DNA of 64,000 bases from Sphingobacterium bovisgrunnientis (GTDB lineage Bacteria > Bacteroidota > Bacteroidia > Sphingobacteriales > Sphingobacteriaceae): NCBI RefSeq assembly GCF_009829085.1, contig NZ_WUQY01000021.1, positions 1 through 64,000 on the forward strand. Reading direction: 5' to 3'. The position numbers and the translations under genes were made by a program. This document shows, piece after piece, positions 40,001 to 48,392 of the stretch; positions within the stretch are counted from its first letter, which is position 1, and each line of letters begins with the position of its first letter. A model generated the notes under the pieces. It was not told the DNA's origin. It searched no databases and saw only the letters and a list, made by a program, of their open reading frames with translations.

Positions 40001-40959
40001 AAACTTTTCACGAAACCGGAAGTTATGCTGTTTCACAAATTGGCATCAAAACCTCCTTCAAAAATTCACTTTCCTTGTTACAAGAATTTGAGAAAAATAA
40101 GCAATTGGTTTCTGAATTGCTGGGTAATCTTAACCCCAATTCATCGGGAAGAGATGCTATTTTTTTTGCCGATGGCTACAATGAAAACCAACAGGATGTG
40201 ATAGTTAATGCTTTCCTAAAAACTTTTCTTAATAAAGATTTTAAGCTTAACAAAACGAATAAACCGACTTTCCCATTGCCGAATTGGCGACTCAATTATT
40301 CAGCACTGGCACAGCTTTTAGGTATTGAAGATTTTATCCGTTCGATTAATATCAATCATAATTACCAATCTACGTACAGCATTTCCAATTATTTTTCTAA
40401 TCTGCAGTATGCATTGGAAGAAAATTTCCTGTATGTGCGCGACCAAAACAATAACTTCATTCCGCAATACCAATACAGTCAATTGACCTTAACTGATCGT
40501 TTCCTACCATTAATAGGGCTAGATTTGAGATTTGACAATAATATGAGCGTGACGACGGAATATAGAAAATCACGCGATTTAGCATTGAGTTTAGAAAATA
40601 GCCATCTATCGACCATGCATGAACAGTCTTACATTGCGGGATTTGGCTACAGAAAACTTAATGCACGTTTGCCTTTTGGACTATTCGCTTCGCGGAATTG
40701 GAAGAGTGATCTTAACGTGCGGATGGATTTAGCATGGAATGACAGAAAAATACAAATGTACCGAACAGGTGTAAATTATGAAGAAATAACCGGAGGTAAC
40801 AAAAATATAACACTAAATCCTTCCGTGGATTTCACAATCAATAGATTCTACAACATCCGATTGTTTTACAACTCTAATGCAACACGCCCTTATACATCAC
40901 AAACTTTTGCTTCTTCTTACACGTATTTTGGCTTCACATTTAAATTATTATTTCAATAA
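34006..40959 (+). CDS. sprA: SprA, outer-membrane translocon of the type IX secretion system
   Basis: 2317 residues, within the size range of SprA/SovS. Signal peptide MNLRFFNLILVFLMLSIPSE cleaved near AQS, then a huge beta-rich chain with family features such as repeated GxxNFVTRSQLMG-type and RVGN-like segments and a Phe-terminated last strand (TFKLLFQ). SprA forms a 36-strand barrel that moves T9SS cargo across the outer membrane. ruvA directly upstream is the conserved neighbour in many Bacteroidota. No T9SS cargo with a C-terminal sorting domain was recognised in this window. Confidence 0.95.
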   Translation: MNLRFFNLILVFLMLSIPSEAQSLWSLGDSLRISWYDLHKAKTLKSYFQKQRQDPSNFKFESGYDPSTQLFTIQNILNNGSNIQHDLNRTQYVTQTNRLAVKRNWNNPTIHTQTRKDSNFIQPIIINSPVFERIFGGNKIEITPKGSVDVSIMAQRNTNENPLLNERHRKLWGLDFDQNFNLNLVGKIGERGSVLANFSSDAEFDFENQIKFDYVGKQDDILQRLEIGNVNFVTRSQLMGSTEALFGIKTQLQIGKVNFTGVLSQKRSDHQEIIISNAKAKRELNIPLSNYEANQHYFVAQYFRENYNKSLQTVPLINSPIQITAIEVWLSNRTNKTEGARDILALLDLAEKNTYNPNITGNKTALYPHTKLTNGNNISSSNNLLEFLGENGRNPNSNFVQSFFANAGDTDNYAKLSAARKLLEGQDFTVHRRLGYISLSFPLHEDQVLAVSYRYIANGVEYQVGELSTDVPFDATSPKMLYTKLLKNEIVNTSLPNWDLMMKNIYTLGGNNFSEQDIQLQIVRTDTRNATENPILFEGQQTANQSWLQLTGLDRLAQNNAASADGLLDFIDGITIDNVRGKLIFPVVEPFGKDLEGKFSTTESDLKEKYSFPELYHLQQVEAKQKYSNKDRYRLRGSVQSNSASEYQLGIFDLNPNTVKVYSGGIMLQENVDYSIDYESGTLRILNPALSLSNNTLKVSIEDNSIFGAQQKTFIGGRIDYAANEKLLLGATFMKLNERPFSEKDFVGSESISNTMIGADINYTTKFTWLTRMVDKLPFIKTNEESTINFYGEIAHSKPGYAKALNTENDSRGVAYLDDFEHNFSFINIKNQQGWQISSTPQLFPEHTLSNDLAYGYNRAQFAFYNIDPIFYQSSSLNPNIDAKFLTDHRTRRVTEQEVFPFKEIKTGTDAFLPTLDLAFYPMLRGPYNFSTSSIDSEGKLLQPKQRWGGMFKKLEQTDFETNNIEYLEMWMMDPTLTNPNLAEGDIYINLGNISEDILKDGRKSMENAIPANGDKSGMDKTSWGYASRLQPINTVFENSDESRKNQDLGLDGLSNDEEAEFYSIYLNQMRNILSPDAYANIAADPAGDDYNYYRSANFGKDQGILKRYQYTNGTEGNSKTQNQSLAEYGVENGARSLLPDAEDISRDNSMNESHNYYQYRISLRPQDMLIGSNYIVDEHTTQAVVLNRKKDVKWYKLRIPVRDFESKYGNINDFKSIRFIRLFLTNFSDTTVLRFAQMQFVKSNWRQYNPENSSQWTIADPNIGLNPPADQSNIEIANVNIEENGKRTPIPYVVPPNINRQVDYSNNNLDVQLNEQSLSLKIKNLKDGYGRAAFKNASYDLRPYGNIEFFVHAEGETLRDDHAHAFIRLGTDDQQHYYQYESALKVTPAGSSSPQIIWPAENNIVVNLNALRDAKMARDKAFKNAAPWPLDEPFEYSDGKNIITIKGAPDLSKIRFYMLGIKNPLQNRDSGNSVDNGNEIGGEFWFNELRVTHFENKSRWAATGQLHVKLADLANISLSGTKMSAGFGDISQRISEQNRTERLSLDFMANAELGKFIDPKHAITIPLYFNFSKQIGTPEYNPFQGDILLKETLKDLSEYGKDSLMQIIQDYTFRKNFSIVNARKIFRSTEKQLKPWNIENFALSYIYNEYEHRDLYTSNSMQKNYRGSLDYTFNNPSVTFREPFKKSNLFKSLNYNLIPSLLSFRMEVNRIYQENTFRDNASNNVLPTYYNKNFNTNRIYGISWDLTKSLRVDFNATNYAIIDEPNGRIDGARKDTLWNNFWRMGRNMDYNHMLNFTYSLPLNKIPYLEWLNVTTRYGSQFNWQSEPLNLLKNESINLGNSIQNNRTIQINPSLNFSSLYNKFSFYRNNTGPTNQNLISFFVRMLTGIRSVNAAYTRVEGTYLPGYMPNSNILGHSFKQNAPGWDFILGAQVDMLNRAQSNQWLSTDSLQNNAYTRSYSENLSAIAHTEPIKGLRLDFTSTKIDNRNSLLPLQALGNQTFHETGSYAVSQIGIKTSFKNSLSLLQEFEKNKQLVSELLGNLNPNSSGRDAIFFADGYNENQQDVIVNAFLKTFLNKDFKLNKTNKPTFPLPNWRLNYSALAQLLGIEDFIRSININHNYQSTYSISNYFSNLQYALEENFLYVRDQNNNFIPQYQYSQLTLTDRFLPLIGLDLRFDNNMSVTTEYRKSRDLALSLENSHLSTMHEQSYIAGFGYRKLNARLPFGLFASRNWKSDLNVRMDLAWNDRKIQMYRTGVNYEEITGGNKNITLNPSVDFTINRFYNIRLFYNSNATRPYTSQTFASSYTYFGFTFKLLFQ

Positions 40960-41027
40960 AAATTCCCAAATTTGCTTAACAAAATTGCGGTTGACGAAGT
41001 TTTGTACATACTTATGAAAAACAGCAC

Positions 41028-41498
41028 ATGGCAGAAGATTTAAAAATAATTGCAGGAGAAAGAGAAGAGCAATACAAGAGTCTAGTTCCACAGATTAAAG
41101 GACTTTTGACGGGCGAAACAGATTTAATAGCCAACCTAGCAAATATCAGTGCCGCATTGAAAGAGCAGTTCAACTTTTTTTGGGTAGGCTTTTATTTAAT
41201 CAAAGACAATGAATTAGTTTTAGGACCATTTCAAGGACCTGTCGCATGTACAAGAATAGCGTACAATCGTGGAGTCTGTGGCACCGCTTGGGCAAAAGAA
41301 GAAACACTTATTGTTCCTGACGTGGAAGAATTTCCAGGTCATATCGCGTGTAGTTCACTTTCTAAATCAGAGATTGTCCTCCCATTATATGTCGACAATA
41401 AATTAGTAGGTGTATTAGATGTAGATAGTGAACATATCAATCATTTTACAGCAGTAGATGAGAAATATCTGAAAGAAATATTATCTTTAATAAACTAA
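41028..41498 (+). CDS. msrC: Free methionine-(R)-sulfoxide reductase (GAF domain)
   Basis: 156 residues, a single GAF fold. It contains the fRMsr cysteines in VACTRI, GVCGTAW and HIACSSLSKSEIVLP, together with GPFQGP and the VLDVDSEH end of the family. It reduces free Met-R-sulfoxide using thioredoxin. The three-Cys pattern separates it from signalling GAF domains. It follows sprA after about 70 bp on the same strand. Confidence 0.92.
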   Translation: MAEDLKIIAGEREEQYKSLVPQIKGLLTGETDLIANLANISAALKEQFNFFWVGFYLIKDNELVLGPFQGPVACTRIAYNRGVCGTAWAKEETLIVPDVEEFPGHIACSSLSKSEIVLPLYVDNKLVGVLDVDSEHINHFTAVDEKYLKEILSLIN

Positions 41499-41529
41499 TC
41501 CATATCTACATTACTCTTATTAACCAAGG

Positions 41530-42345
41530 ATGAAAAGTGCACATCAATTAGCTTTTCTAAATCTGTTGTTTATAATTATAAATTCGTTTTGGATTATTAT
41601 TGTAGACGACAAAAAAATATATGGGCTACCCATATACGATACCTTTTTTGATAATTGGTCATTTCTGACACCACATGTTGCGACATTTAACATTTGGAAA
41701 ATCATTATTGTTACCTTAGTCTTTACAGCTGTGTTGTACTGCATTGTCCTCAAGAGAGAATATGCAGAAGATATACCATTAGCTCAGAAAATCGAAGAGG
41801 CTGGTAATTTGATGATATTGAATCAGCTATTACTTGGAATCAGCATGGTGCTCAAGGTGAATAATTATTTGATTGTCGCTTATATTTTTACCATCGCAAC
41901 CTATTATACGCTCCATAAACTAAATATTATTTTCCGTATACGTGATCACAAAAACCCATCTTTCGTACATGTCTTCACACGTACGTCTTTAGGACTTTAT
42001 AGCGGTTGGTTTGTTTATTTATTGGGCTTTAATGGAATCCCTACACTAAGTTCTATGTTCAATGAAAGAGCTGATCATCCTGTATTTTTCTATGTAGCTA
42101 TTTTATTTCTTATTGGAAGTTTTTGTTTTACGTTGTACAAATCATTTGTGTGTAATCTACCGGCGATCATAGTAGGGTATACCGCTGGCATCTTGGGCTC
42201 CTACTATTACAATGTTAGTCAAGGTAAAGAAGACGTTTATTATATTATTATGCGCTATAGCTTTTTGACACTATTGATTTTAGCGATATTGACGATATTT
42301 TATCTGCTATTCAAGCGAAGAAAAATACTTATGTCTCTTGAATAG
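41530..42345 (+). CDS. Polytopic membrane protein of unknown function
   Basis: 271 residues with about seven hydrophobic segments (around 8-25, 55-72, 95-110, 110-127, 155-170, 185-205, 245-262) and a basic C terminus (KRRKI). A short luminal-type loop near residue 25 contains VDDKKIYGLPIYDTFFDNW. I do not recognise the family. It starts 32 bp after msrC, so the two may be co-transcribed, and it converges on the WD40 gene with 4 bp between the stops. Confidence 0.75.
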   Translation: MKSAHQLAFLNLLFIIINSFWIIIVDDKKIYGLPIYDTFFDNWSFLTPHVATFNIWKIIIVTLVFTAVLYCIVLKREYAEDIPLAQKIEEAGNLMILNQLLLGISMVLKVNNYLIVAYIFTIATYYTLHKLNIIFRIRDHKNPSFVHVFTRTSLGLYSGWFVYLLGFNGIPTLSSMFNERADHPVFFYVAILFLIGSFCFTLYKSFVCNLPAIIVGYTAGILGSYYYNVSQGKEDVYYIIMRYSFLTLLILAILTIFYLLFKRRKILMSLE

Positions 42346-42349
42346 AAAA

Positions 42350-43249
42350 TTAATAACTGATTTTCCAGACTTTCACCATTTTGTCGTCACCAGCGGTGCA
42401 TAAAAATTGTTGAGCAGCACTATAAACAACAGAGTTTATAGACAAATGATGCGAATCAATACCTCTGTCACGCGAAACATTCTTCTGCAATTTGAGTTCA
42501 GTATCCCAAATCTTTATCGTCTTATCTCTACTTACACTCGCGAAATAGGAATTTCCCAAAGACACTATGCCATAAACTGTAAACATATGCGGTGTGACTT
42601 CTGCAAGCACAGAAAGATCTGTAATTGATAATTTGTACATTTTGGCATCTCTTCCTCCCGAAATCAAATGACCATCGACGAATGACAAACTGGTCACAGA
42701 CTGCGTATGAACCTTAGTCGATTGCAACGTATGGTAATCTCTAATATCCAATAGATGAACGAAACCATTTTTATCACCAACAGCCATTAGATGTTTATCT
42801 TCATCTATTTCTAAACTTCTAACCGTTGTATTGGTGATTTGAAAAGAATAAAGCAATTCAAAATTTTCTAAATTCCAAACATAAGCTTTTCCATATTCAT
42901 CGATTGCCAGCAACTCATTCTTAGATAGAATTGCTTTAACAACAAAAGCCGCTCCTTTTTCAACTGCTAATTTCGCAACCAATTCAGGTTCTGATTTCCG
43001 AATAACCAAGATACCACCTGTTCGCAATGTTGCGACTAACAAATCTTTCTCCGCAATATAGCACAAGTTATAAACCGATGATGGGACTGTACACAAAACA
43101 CGTTTGAACTTCAATGTATTCAAATCCCATTCTACAATCCCTTTATCATTCCCTGCTGAATACAACAAACCATTTTGATCATCCACAGTTAAGGTATAAA
43201 TAGGATTTTGATGTCCAATCAACGTATTTTCTAATGTAACTTCTATCAT
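42350..43249 (-). CDS. WD40-repeat protein
   Basis: 299 residues, no signal peptide, made almost wholly of WD40 blades; several end in the classical form (SAGNDKGIVEWDL, SGGRDAKMYKL, SVSRDKTIKIWD, TAGDDKMVKVWKI). Six or seven blades would close a propeller. Cytoplasmic WD40 proteins are scaffolds, but the partner is unknown. The gene is the last of the long minus-strand run; a terminator hairpin after hisIE ends only about 7 bases before its start codon. Confidence 0.9.
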   Translation of the reverse strand: MIEVTLENTLIGHQNPIYTLTVDDQNGLLYSAGNDKGIVEWDLNTLKFKRVLCTVPSSVYNLCYIAEKDLLVATLRTGGILVIRKSEPELVAKLAVEKGAAFVVKAILSKNELLAIDEYGKAYVWNLENFELLYSFQITNTTVRSLEIDEDKHLMAVGDKNGFVHLLDIRDYHTLQSTKVHTQSVTSLSFVDGHLISGGRDAKMYKLSITDLSVLAEVTPHMFTVYGIVSLGNSYFASVSRDKTIKIWDTELKLQKNVSRDRGIDSHHLSINSVVYSAAQQFLCTAGDDKMVKVWKISY

Positions 43250-43255
43250 ATCAAT

Positions 43256-43288
43256 AAAAAAAGTGCCATACGAAGATACGGCACTTTT
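43256..43288 (-). terminator. Terminator after hisIE, abutting the WD40 start codon
   Basis: On the minus strand AAAAGTGCC pairs with GGCACTTTT around a 12-nt loop, followed by a T-run. The run ends about six bases before the WD40 ATG (43249), so read-through transcripts would have this hairpin at the ribosome entry site. Confidence 0.8.
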
Positions 43289-43313
43289 GTAAGAATATTA
43301 TCGTAAGAATGTC

Positions 43314-43898
43314 TTACTGATGTCTACTTTCTAAATTTTTAGCAATTGTCTCTAAGGTAAGCCCCTTTTCACGTAATAACACAATCAAGTGAAATAACAA
43401 ATCCGAAGCCTCGTTAATCAAATCCGTTTCAGTTTCAGCTAAAGCAGCGATAACTGTCTCCACTCCTTCTTCACCTACTTTTTGCGCAATCTTATTCAGT
43501 CCTCTTTGACGTAAACGATTCACGTAAGACTCTTCCGAAGGATGCTCAAAACGATGGTTTACGATACGCTCTAACTCCAACAAAAAGTTTTGATTAAATT
43601 CTGTATTAAAACAACTGCGAGAGCCTGTATGACAAGTAGGGCCAACTGGCTCTGCTTTGATTAAAATCGTGTCTTTATCACAATCAATATGATAGCTTTT
43701 TACATGCAAAAAGTTACCACTCTCCTCGCCTTTTGTCCACAATCTATCCTTGGTTCTGGAGAAAAACGTAACTTTCTTTTCTTGTTGTGTCTTTTGCCAA
43801 GCCTCATCATTCATGTAGCCTAACATCAACACTTCTAATGTTTGAAAATCTTGGACAATTACTGGAACTAATCCATTCCCTTTTTCAAAATCTATCAT
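43314..43898 (-). CDS. hisIE: Bifunctional phosphoribosyl-AMP cyclohydrolase / phosphoribosyl-ATP pyrophosphatase
   Basis: 194 residues. The HisI domain (about 1-105) has the Zn/catalytic region CDKDTILIKAEPVGPTCHTG and SRSCF; the HisE domain (about 110-190) has QKVGEEGVETVIAALAE, the Mg-binding helix of a MazG-like fold. These are steps 2 and 3 of histidine synthesis. It is the last his gene and is followed by a terminator. Confidence 0.96.
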   Translation of the reverse strand: MIDFEKGNGLVPVIVQDFQTLEVLMLGYMNDEAWQKTQQEKKVTFFSRTKDRLWTKGEESGNFLHVKSYHIDCDKDTILIKAEPVGPTCHTGSRSCFNTEFNQNFLLELERIVNHRFEHPSEESYVNRLRQRGLNKIAQKVGEEGVETVIAALAETETDLINEASDLLFHLIVLLREKGLTLETIAKNLESRHQ

Positions 43899-43940
43899 AG
43901 CTTTATTTATATTTCGCCCCTTTCCAAGAGCTTATTTCGA

Positions 43941-44693
43941 TTATCTGACGATAATACCGTTTTTACGTAATGTTTCTTTCAAATCTGGAATCAAAATCTC
44001 ACCGTAATGAAATACGGAAGCCGCCAAAGCAGCATCCACATTTGCCTGTTGAAATGTATCCACAAAATGCTGTTGATTTCCTGCTCCGCCCGAAGCTATC
44101 AATGGAATATTGATTGTATCGTTGATTTTCCTTAACAATCCATTATCAAATCCATTCTTCGTGCCATCATGATCCATCGAAGTCAACAAGATTTCGCCAG
44201 CACCACGACTTTCAGCTTCTTTAATCCAATTTTCTGTTTCGATATCCGTTTTATCACGACCACCACGCAGATGCACATAGTTTTTGCCATCTACTAAACG
44301 TGTATCTACCGCAACAACCACGAACTGTGTACCGAAAGTTTTCGCTAAATCATCAATCAATTGAGGATTGCGAACCGCAGCCGAATTAATTGAAATTTTG
44401 TCTGCACCACTATTCAACAAGATTTCAGCATCGCGCATTTCATTTATTCCACCACCAATAGTGAAAGGAATATTCACTTGACGTGCAACCGCTTTGACCA
44501 AATCAATAGTAGTTTTACGCTTTTCGTGTGTAGCCGTGATATCCAAAAACACCAATTCATCAGCGCCTTGTTCCGAATATTGCCAAGCCAATTCCACAGG
44601 ATCACCCGCGTCCCGCAAGTCCACAAAATTGACGCCCTTTACCGTGCGTCCATCTTTGACATCCAAACAAGGAATGATACGTTTTGCTAGCAT
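43941..44693 (-). CDS. hisF: Imidazole glycerol phosphate synthase, cyclase subunit
   Basis: 250 residues, (beta/alpha)8 barrel. The catalytic Asp are in [14 protein letters not shown] (about D11) and VVAVDTR (about D130); phosphate loops are FTIGGGI and IASGGAG. It uses ammonia from HisH to make imidazole glycerol phosphate and AICAR. It follows hisA with a one-base gap. Confidence 0.97.
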   Translation of the reverse strand: MLAKRIIPCLDVKDGRTVKGVNFVDLRDAGDPVELAWQYSEQGADELVFLDITATHEKRKTTIDLVKAVARQVNIPFTIGGGINEMRDAEILLNSGADKISINSAAVRNPQLIDDLAKTFGTQFVVVAVDTRLVDGKNYVHLRGGRDKTDIETENWIKEAESRGAGEILLTSMDHDGTKNGFDNGLLRKINDTINIPLIASGGAGNQQHFVDTFQQANVDAALAASVFHYGEILIPDLKETLRKNGIIVR

Positions 44694-44694
44694 C

Positions 44695-45447
44695 TTAGAA
44701 TTTAATTAATGATTTCAAATTCCAATCTTTGATCTCTTCAATTGAAATTTTATTTTCATAAATCGCTTTTCCTACAACGACAGATTCAATACGACCTAAA
44801 TCGTTCAAATCTTCGATATCTTTCATCGAAGAAATACCACCAGAACCGATTAATTTGATGATTGGCGAGTGATCTAACAATTTTTTGTACAATTCCACAC
44901 CTGCACCACCTAATTTTCCGTCTTTAGAAATATCAGTACACAAGAAACGGAAAAATCCTAGAGCTAGACATTTATCAATGTACTCTACTAATTTGATAGG
45001 TGAACTTTCTAACCAACCTGAATATTTGATAACCTCATCCAATACATCAATCGCAATAACGATGTGATCTGCATATTTTACAGGACCTTGGTTCAATGTT
45101 GCTAATTCTTCTAAGAAAGAAGGATTTGTAATCGCTTGCGTACCGACGATAACGCGGTAAACACCAGCATCTACCAGTTCTTTTACTTTCTCAATACTGC
45201 GTACACCACCACCGTATTGTACTTTCATATCCGTTTTTTGGATAATTTCGAAAAGGTATTCTTGATTCGAAAAATCACCTTTAGCACCGTTCAAATCTAT
45301 GATATGCACCATTTCGGTACCATTAGCATAGTAATTTTTGATTTGGTCTTCTAAAGAGATATCGTAAGTCGTCACATCTTGATAATTACCTTCTCTAAGA
45401 CGTACTACCTTTTTGTCTAAAACATCAATCGCTGGAATGATATACAT
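44695..45447 (-). CDS. hisA: ProFAR isomerase
   Basis: 250 residues, a barrel paralogous to HisF. Catalytic Asp in [14 protein letters not shown] (D8) and [10 protein letters not shown]; phosphate-binding QYGGGVRS and GSGGISS loops. It carries out the Amadori isomerisation before the HisFH step. Located between hisH and hisF as in most bacterial his operons. Confidence 0.97.
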   Translation of the reverse strand: MYIIPAIDVLDKKVVRLREGNYQDVTTYDISLEDQIKNYYANGTEMVHIIDLNGAKGDFSNQEYLFEIIQKTDMKVQYGGGVRSIEKVKELVDAGVYRVIVGTQAITNPSFLEELATLNQGPVKYADHIVIAIDVLDEVIKYSGWLESSPIKLVEYIDKCLALGFFRFLCTDISKDGKLGGAGVELYKKLLDHSPIIKLIGSGGISSMKDIEDLNDLGRIESVVVGKAIYENKISIEEIKDWNLKSLIKF

Positions 45448-45465
45448 AGTAATATTTTTATTTAA

Positions 45466-46056
45466 TTAAAATCTTGAAAAATTTAATAACAACTGCTCGC
45501 CAAATTTACCCGATTTCTCCGGGTGAAATTGTACGCCATAGAAGTTATTTTTTTGAAATGCTGCCGCAAAATCCAAATCATATGAACAAGTCGCCGCAAC
45601 AATCGATTCTTCGCGCTCAATAAAATACGAGTGAACGAAGTAAAAGTAGCTATTATCTGCAATATCCGTGAAAAGCGGACTATTATTTTCCACTCGAACA
45701 CTATTCCATCCCATATGCGGAACTTTAGAGCTTATTCTTTTGTCAAAATGTAACGTTTTAACAGGGAAAATGTGCAACATATCGGCATTTCCTTCTTCCG
45801 AGAAGGAAGTCATCAACTGCATACCCACACAAATACCTAGCACAGGCTTTTGCAACGCCAAAATAGTATCCACCAAACCTGTATCCTGCAACTTTTTCAT
45901 CGCAGCACCAGCATGTCCCACACCTGGAATGATAATATGGCTATATTTATCGAAGTCCTCTTGAGTATTAATCATGCCATGCTCTACTTGGATTCTATCC
46001 AACGCCGCCGTCAATGAAAATATATTCCCCGCTCCGTAATTTACAATTCCAATCAT
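45466..46056 (-). CDS. hisH: Imidazole glycerol phosphate synthase, glutamine amidotransferase subunit
   Basis: 196 residues, class I amidotransferase. Catalytic triad: C76 in LGICVGMQLM, and His/Glu in GVQFHPEKSG. It supplies ammonia to HisF. An 82-bp gap with a long inverted repeat separates it from hisB, unlike the tight spacing of the rest of the operon. Confidence 0.97.
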   Translation of the reverse strand: MIGIVNYGAGNIFSLTAALDRIQVEHGMINTQEDFDKYSHIIIPGVGHAGAAMKKLQDTGLVDTILALQKPVLGICVGMQLMTSFSEEGNADMLHIFPVKTLHFDKRISSKVPHMGWNSVRVENNSPLFTDIADNSYFYFVHSYFIEREESIVAATCSYDLDFAAAFQKNNFYGVQFHPEKSGKFGEQLLLNFSRF

Positions 46057-46068
46057 ATTATAGAGATC

Positions 46069-46124
46069 TTAGATATTAGTATTTAGTAGTTAGATGCGTA
46101 AAAAGTCTAAATACTAATATCTAA
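46069..46124. repeat. 18-bp perfect inverted repeat in the hisB-hisH gap
   Basis: TTAGATATTAGTATTTAG (46069-46086) and its exact reverse complement (46107-46124) flank a 20-nt spacer. The right arm continues into further CTAAATACT-like units, giving a small repeat cluster. There is no T-run, so it is not a standard terminator. It may be an intergenic repeat family member or an RNA hairpin that tunes the hisB/hisH ratio. Confidence 0.8.
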
Positions 46125-46138
46125 ATACTGAAATACTA

Positions 46139-47278
46139 TTATAACACTCCCTTCGTACTTGGCAACTGCATATTGTCTGCGTCGCGGCGTACAGCTTTTT
46201 TGATTGACTTCGCAAAAGCTTTGAAAATCGCTTCAATCTTGTGGTGCTCGTTATCGCCTTCGGCTTTGATATTCAAATTCGATTTGGAAGCATCAGAAAA
46301 TGATTTGAAGAAATGGAAAAACATTTCCGTCGGCATATCTCCTATTTTCTCACGCTTGAATTCCGCATCCCACACAATCCAATTACGACCACCAAAATCC
46401 AAAGCTACTTGCGCCAAACAATCGTCCATTGGCAAAGTATACGAATAACGCTCAATACCACGTTTATCGCCTAAAACTTTTAAGAAAATTTCACCTAAAG
46501 CTATACCTGTATCTTCGATAGTATGATGCTCATCGATGTGCAAATCACCTTTTGCTTTTAGCGTTAGGTCAATCGCTCCGTGACGTGCAATTTGGTCAAG
46601 CATATGATCGAAGAACGGCAACCCTGTTTCTATTTCCGCTTTACCCGAGCCGTCCAAATTCAACTTGATATAAATATCGGTCTCATTAGTTTTACGGTGA
46701 TGTTCACCAGTACGTGTTCCTAATTTCAAGAACTCGTATATTGCTTTCCAATCTGAAGTTTCCATACCTATTGCCTCTTGTGCAAATTCTACACCTTCAG
46801 TTTTTCCTAATTCATCGTTATTGCGCAACCAGATAGCTTTAGCGCCCAAATTTTGCGCCAATTTCACATCATTTACACGGTCACCAATCACGAAGGATTC
46901 AGCCAAGTTATATTTTGTAGCATCAAAATATTCACCCAACATACCAATTCCAGGCTTACGTGTTTCCGCATTTTCATGAGGAAAAGTGCGATCAATATGT
47001 TCTTTAGCAAAAGTAACACCTTCGCCTTCTAATACTTCAAGTATAAAATTGTGAACTGGCCAGAAGTTCGCCTCAGGATGTGAGTCTGTTCCCAAACCAT
47101 CTTGATTCGACACCAATACCAATTCAAAATCTAGTTCTTTCGCAATACGTGGAAGGTATTGCAAAGCGCCAGGATAAAACTTCAATTTTGCAAAAGAATC
47201 TATTTGTTGGTCTTCTGGCTCTAGAATCAAAGTGCCATCACGATCTATAAATAAAACTCTTTTAATCAAATCTGCCAT
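46139..47278 (-). CDS. hisB: Bifunctional histidinol-phosphatase / imidazoleglycerol-phosphate dehydratase
   Basis: 379 residues. The N-terminal HAD phosphatase (about 1-165) has [14 protein letters not shown] as nucleophile motif; the C-terminal dehydratase (about 190-379) has two metal-binding His clusters, in [12 protein letters not shown] and [14 protein letters not shown]. This is the enterobacterial-type fusion, catalysing steps 7 and 9. The gap to hisC is 7 bp. Confidence 0.97.
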   Translation of the reverse strand: MADLIKRVLFIDRDGTLILEPEDQQIDSFAKLKFYPGALQYLPRIAKELDFELVLVSNQDGLGTDSHPEANFWPVHNFILEVLEGEGVTFAKEHIDRTFPHENAETRKPGIGMLGEYFDATKYNLAESFVIGDRVNDVKLAQNLGAKAIWLRNNDELGKTEGVEFAQEAIGMETSDWKAIYEFLKLGTRTGEHHRKTNETDIYIKLNLDGSGKAEIETGLPFFDHMLDQIARHGAIDLTLKAKGDLHIDEHHTIEDTGIALGEIFLKVLGDKRGIERYSYTLPMDDCLAQVALDFGGRNWIVWDAEFKREKIGDMPTEMFFHFFKSFSDASKSNLNIKAEGDNEHHKIEAIFKAFAKSIKKAVRRDADNMQLPSTKGVL

Positions 47279-47285
47279 GTTTCGT

Positions 47286-48338
47286 TTATATATAAAATTG
47301 CTTAATAGCTTCTACTAATTTAATATTTTCTTCTGCCGTTCCGACTGTCACACGTAGACAACCTTCGCATAATTCTACTTTCGATCGGTCACGTACGATA
47401 ATTCCTTGATTGACCAAGAAATTATACAATTCACGTGGCTCTTCTAATTTTGCTAAAATAAAGTTAGCGTCCGAAGGTGTGATGTGATGAACTTGTTCAA
47501 TCTGAGACAAAGCTGCAGCTAATTTCTCACGTTCTTCGACTGTTTCTTTGATCCAAGAATTTACCTGTTCCACATTCCCTAAAGCTTCCAAAACTAAGTC
47601 CTGCGTTGCTTGATTGATATTATAAGGCGGTTTTATTTTGTTGAAAACAGCGATGATCTCTTTGCTCGAAAATGCCATTCCTAAACGTAAAGCAGCTAAT
47701 CCCCATGCTTTAGACAAAGTCTGAAGAATTACTAAATTAGGGAACTCATTCAGTTCTTGTGTGAACGAACGTTGTTTCGAAAAGTTGATATATGCTTCGT
47801 CAATCACCACAATACCATCAAAATTTGTCAACACCGTTTCGATATCTTGACGACGAATACTATTTCCTGTTGGATTATTGGGCGAACAAATAAAAATCAA
47901 TTTTGTATTTGCATCGATCGCTGCCGCAATTCCATCCAAATTCAATTGATAATCTGTAGTCAAATTCACTTTACGAATTTCTACATCATTGATATTCGCA
48001 GACACTTCGTACATACCATAAGTCGGCGGAACCAATATTACATTGTCCACTCCCGGTTTACAAAATGCTCTGTACAAGATATCAATCGCCTCGTCACTAC
48101 CATTTCCTAAAAAAATATTTTCTGCCGGAATTCCCTTTATAGCAGATAGTTTGTCTTTAACTTGATGCTGTAATGGGTCAGGATAGCGATTGTAATGATG
48201 CGGTAATGGTGAACCAAATGAATTTTCATTCGCATCCAACAATACCGAAGCTTCTCCTTTGAACTCATCACGAGCGGAAGAATAAGGGACCAACTTTTTA
48301 ATGTTGTCCCGTAAAAGATTTTCTAAGTTAAAAGACAT
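47286..48338 (-). CDS. hisC: Histidinol-phosphate aminotransferase
   Basis: 350 residues, fold-type I PLP aminotransferase. The Schiff-base Lys is in [16 protein letters not shown]; other motifs are [22 protein letters not shown] and VIDEAYINF. First his gene in this run. The upstream gene is rnz (54 bp away) rather than hisD, so hisG and hisD must lie elsewhere if present. Confidence 0.96.
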   Translation of the reverse strand: MSFNLENLLRDNIKKLVPYSSARDEFKGEASVLLDANENSFGSPLPHHYNRYPDPLQHQVKDKLSAIKGIPAENIFLGNGSDEAIDILYRAFCKPGVDNVILVPPTYGMYEVSANINDVEIRKVNLTTDYQLNLDGIAAAIDANTKLIFICSPNNPTGNSIRRQDIETVLTNFDGIVVIDEAYINFSKQRSFTQELNEFPNLVILQTLSKAWGLAALRLGMAFSSKEIIAVFNKIKPPYNINQATQDLVLEALGNVEQVNSWIKETVEEREKLAAALSQIEQVHHITPSDANFILAKLEEPRELYNFLVNQGIIVRDRSKVELCEGCLRVTVGTAEENIKLVEAIKQFYI

Positions 48339-48392
48339 AATTAGAGCCTGTTAAAATTAAGGCGTAAATATGAGGAAAATTATACAAAAACA

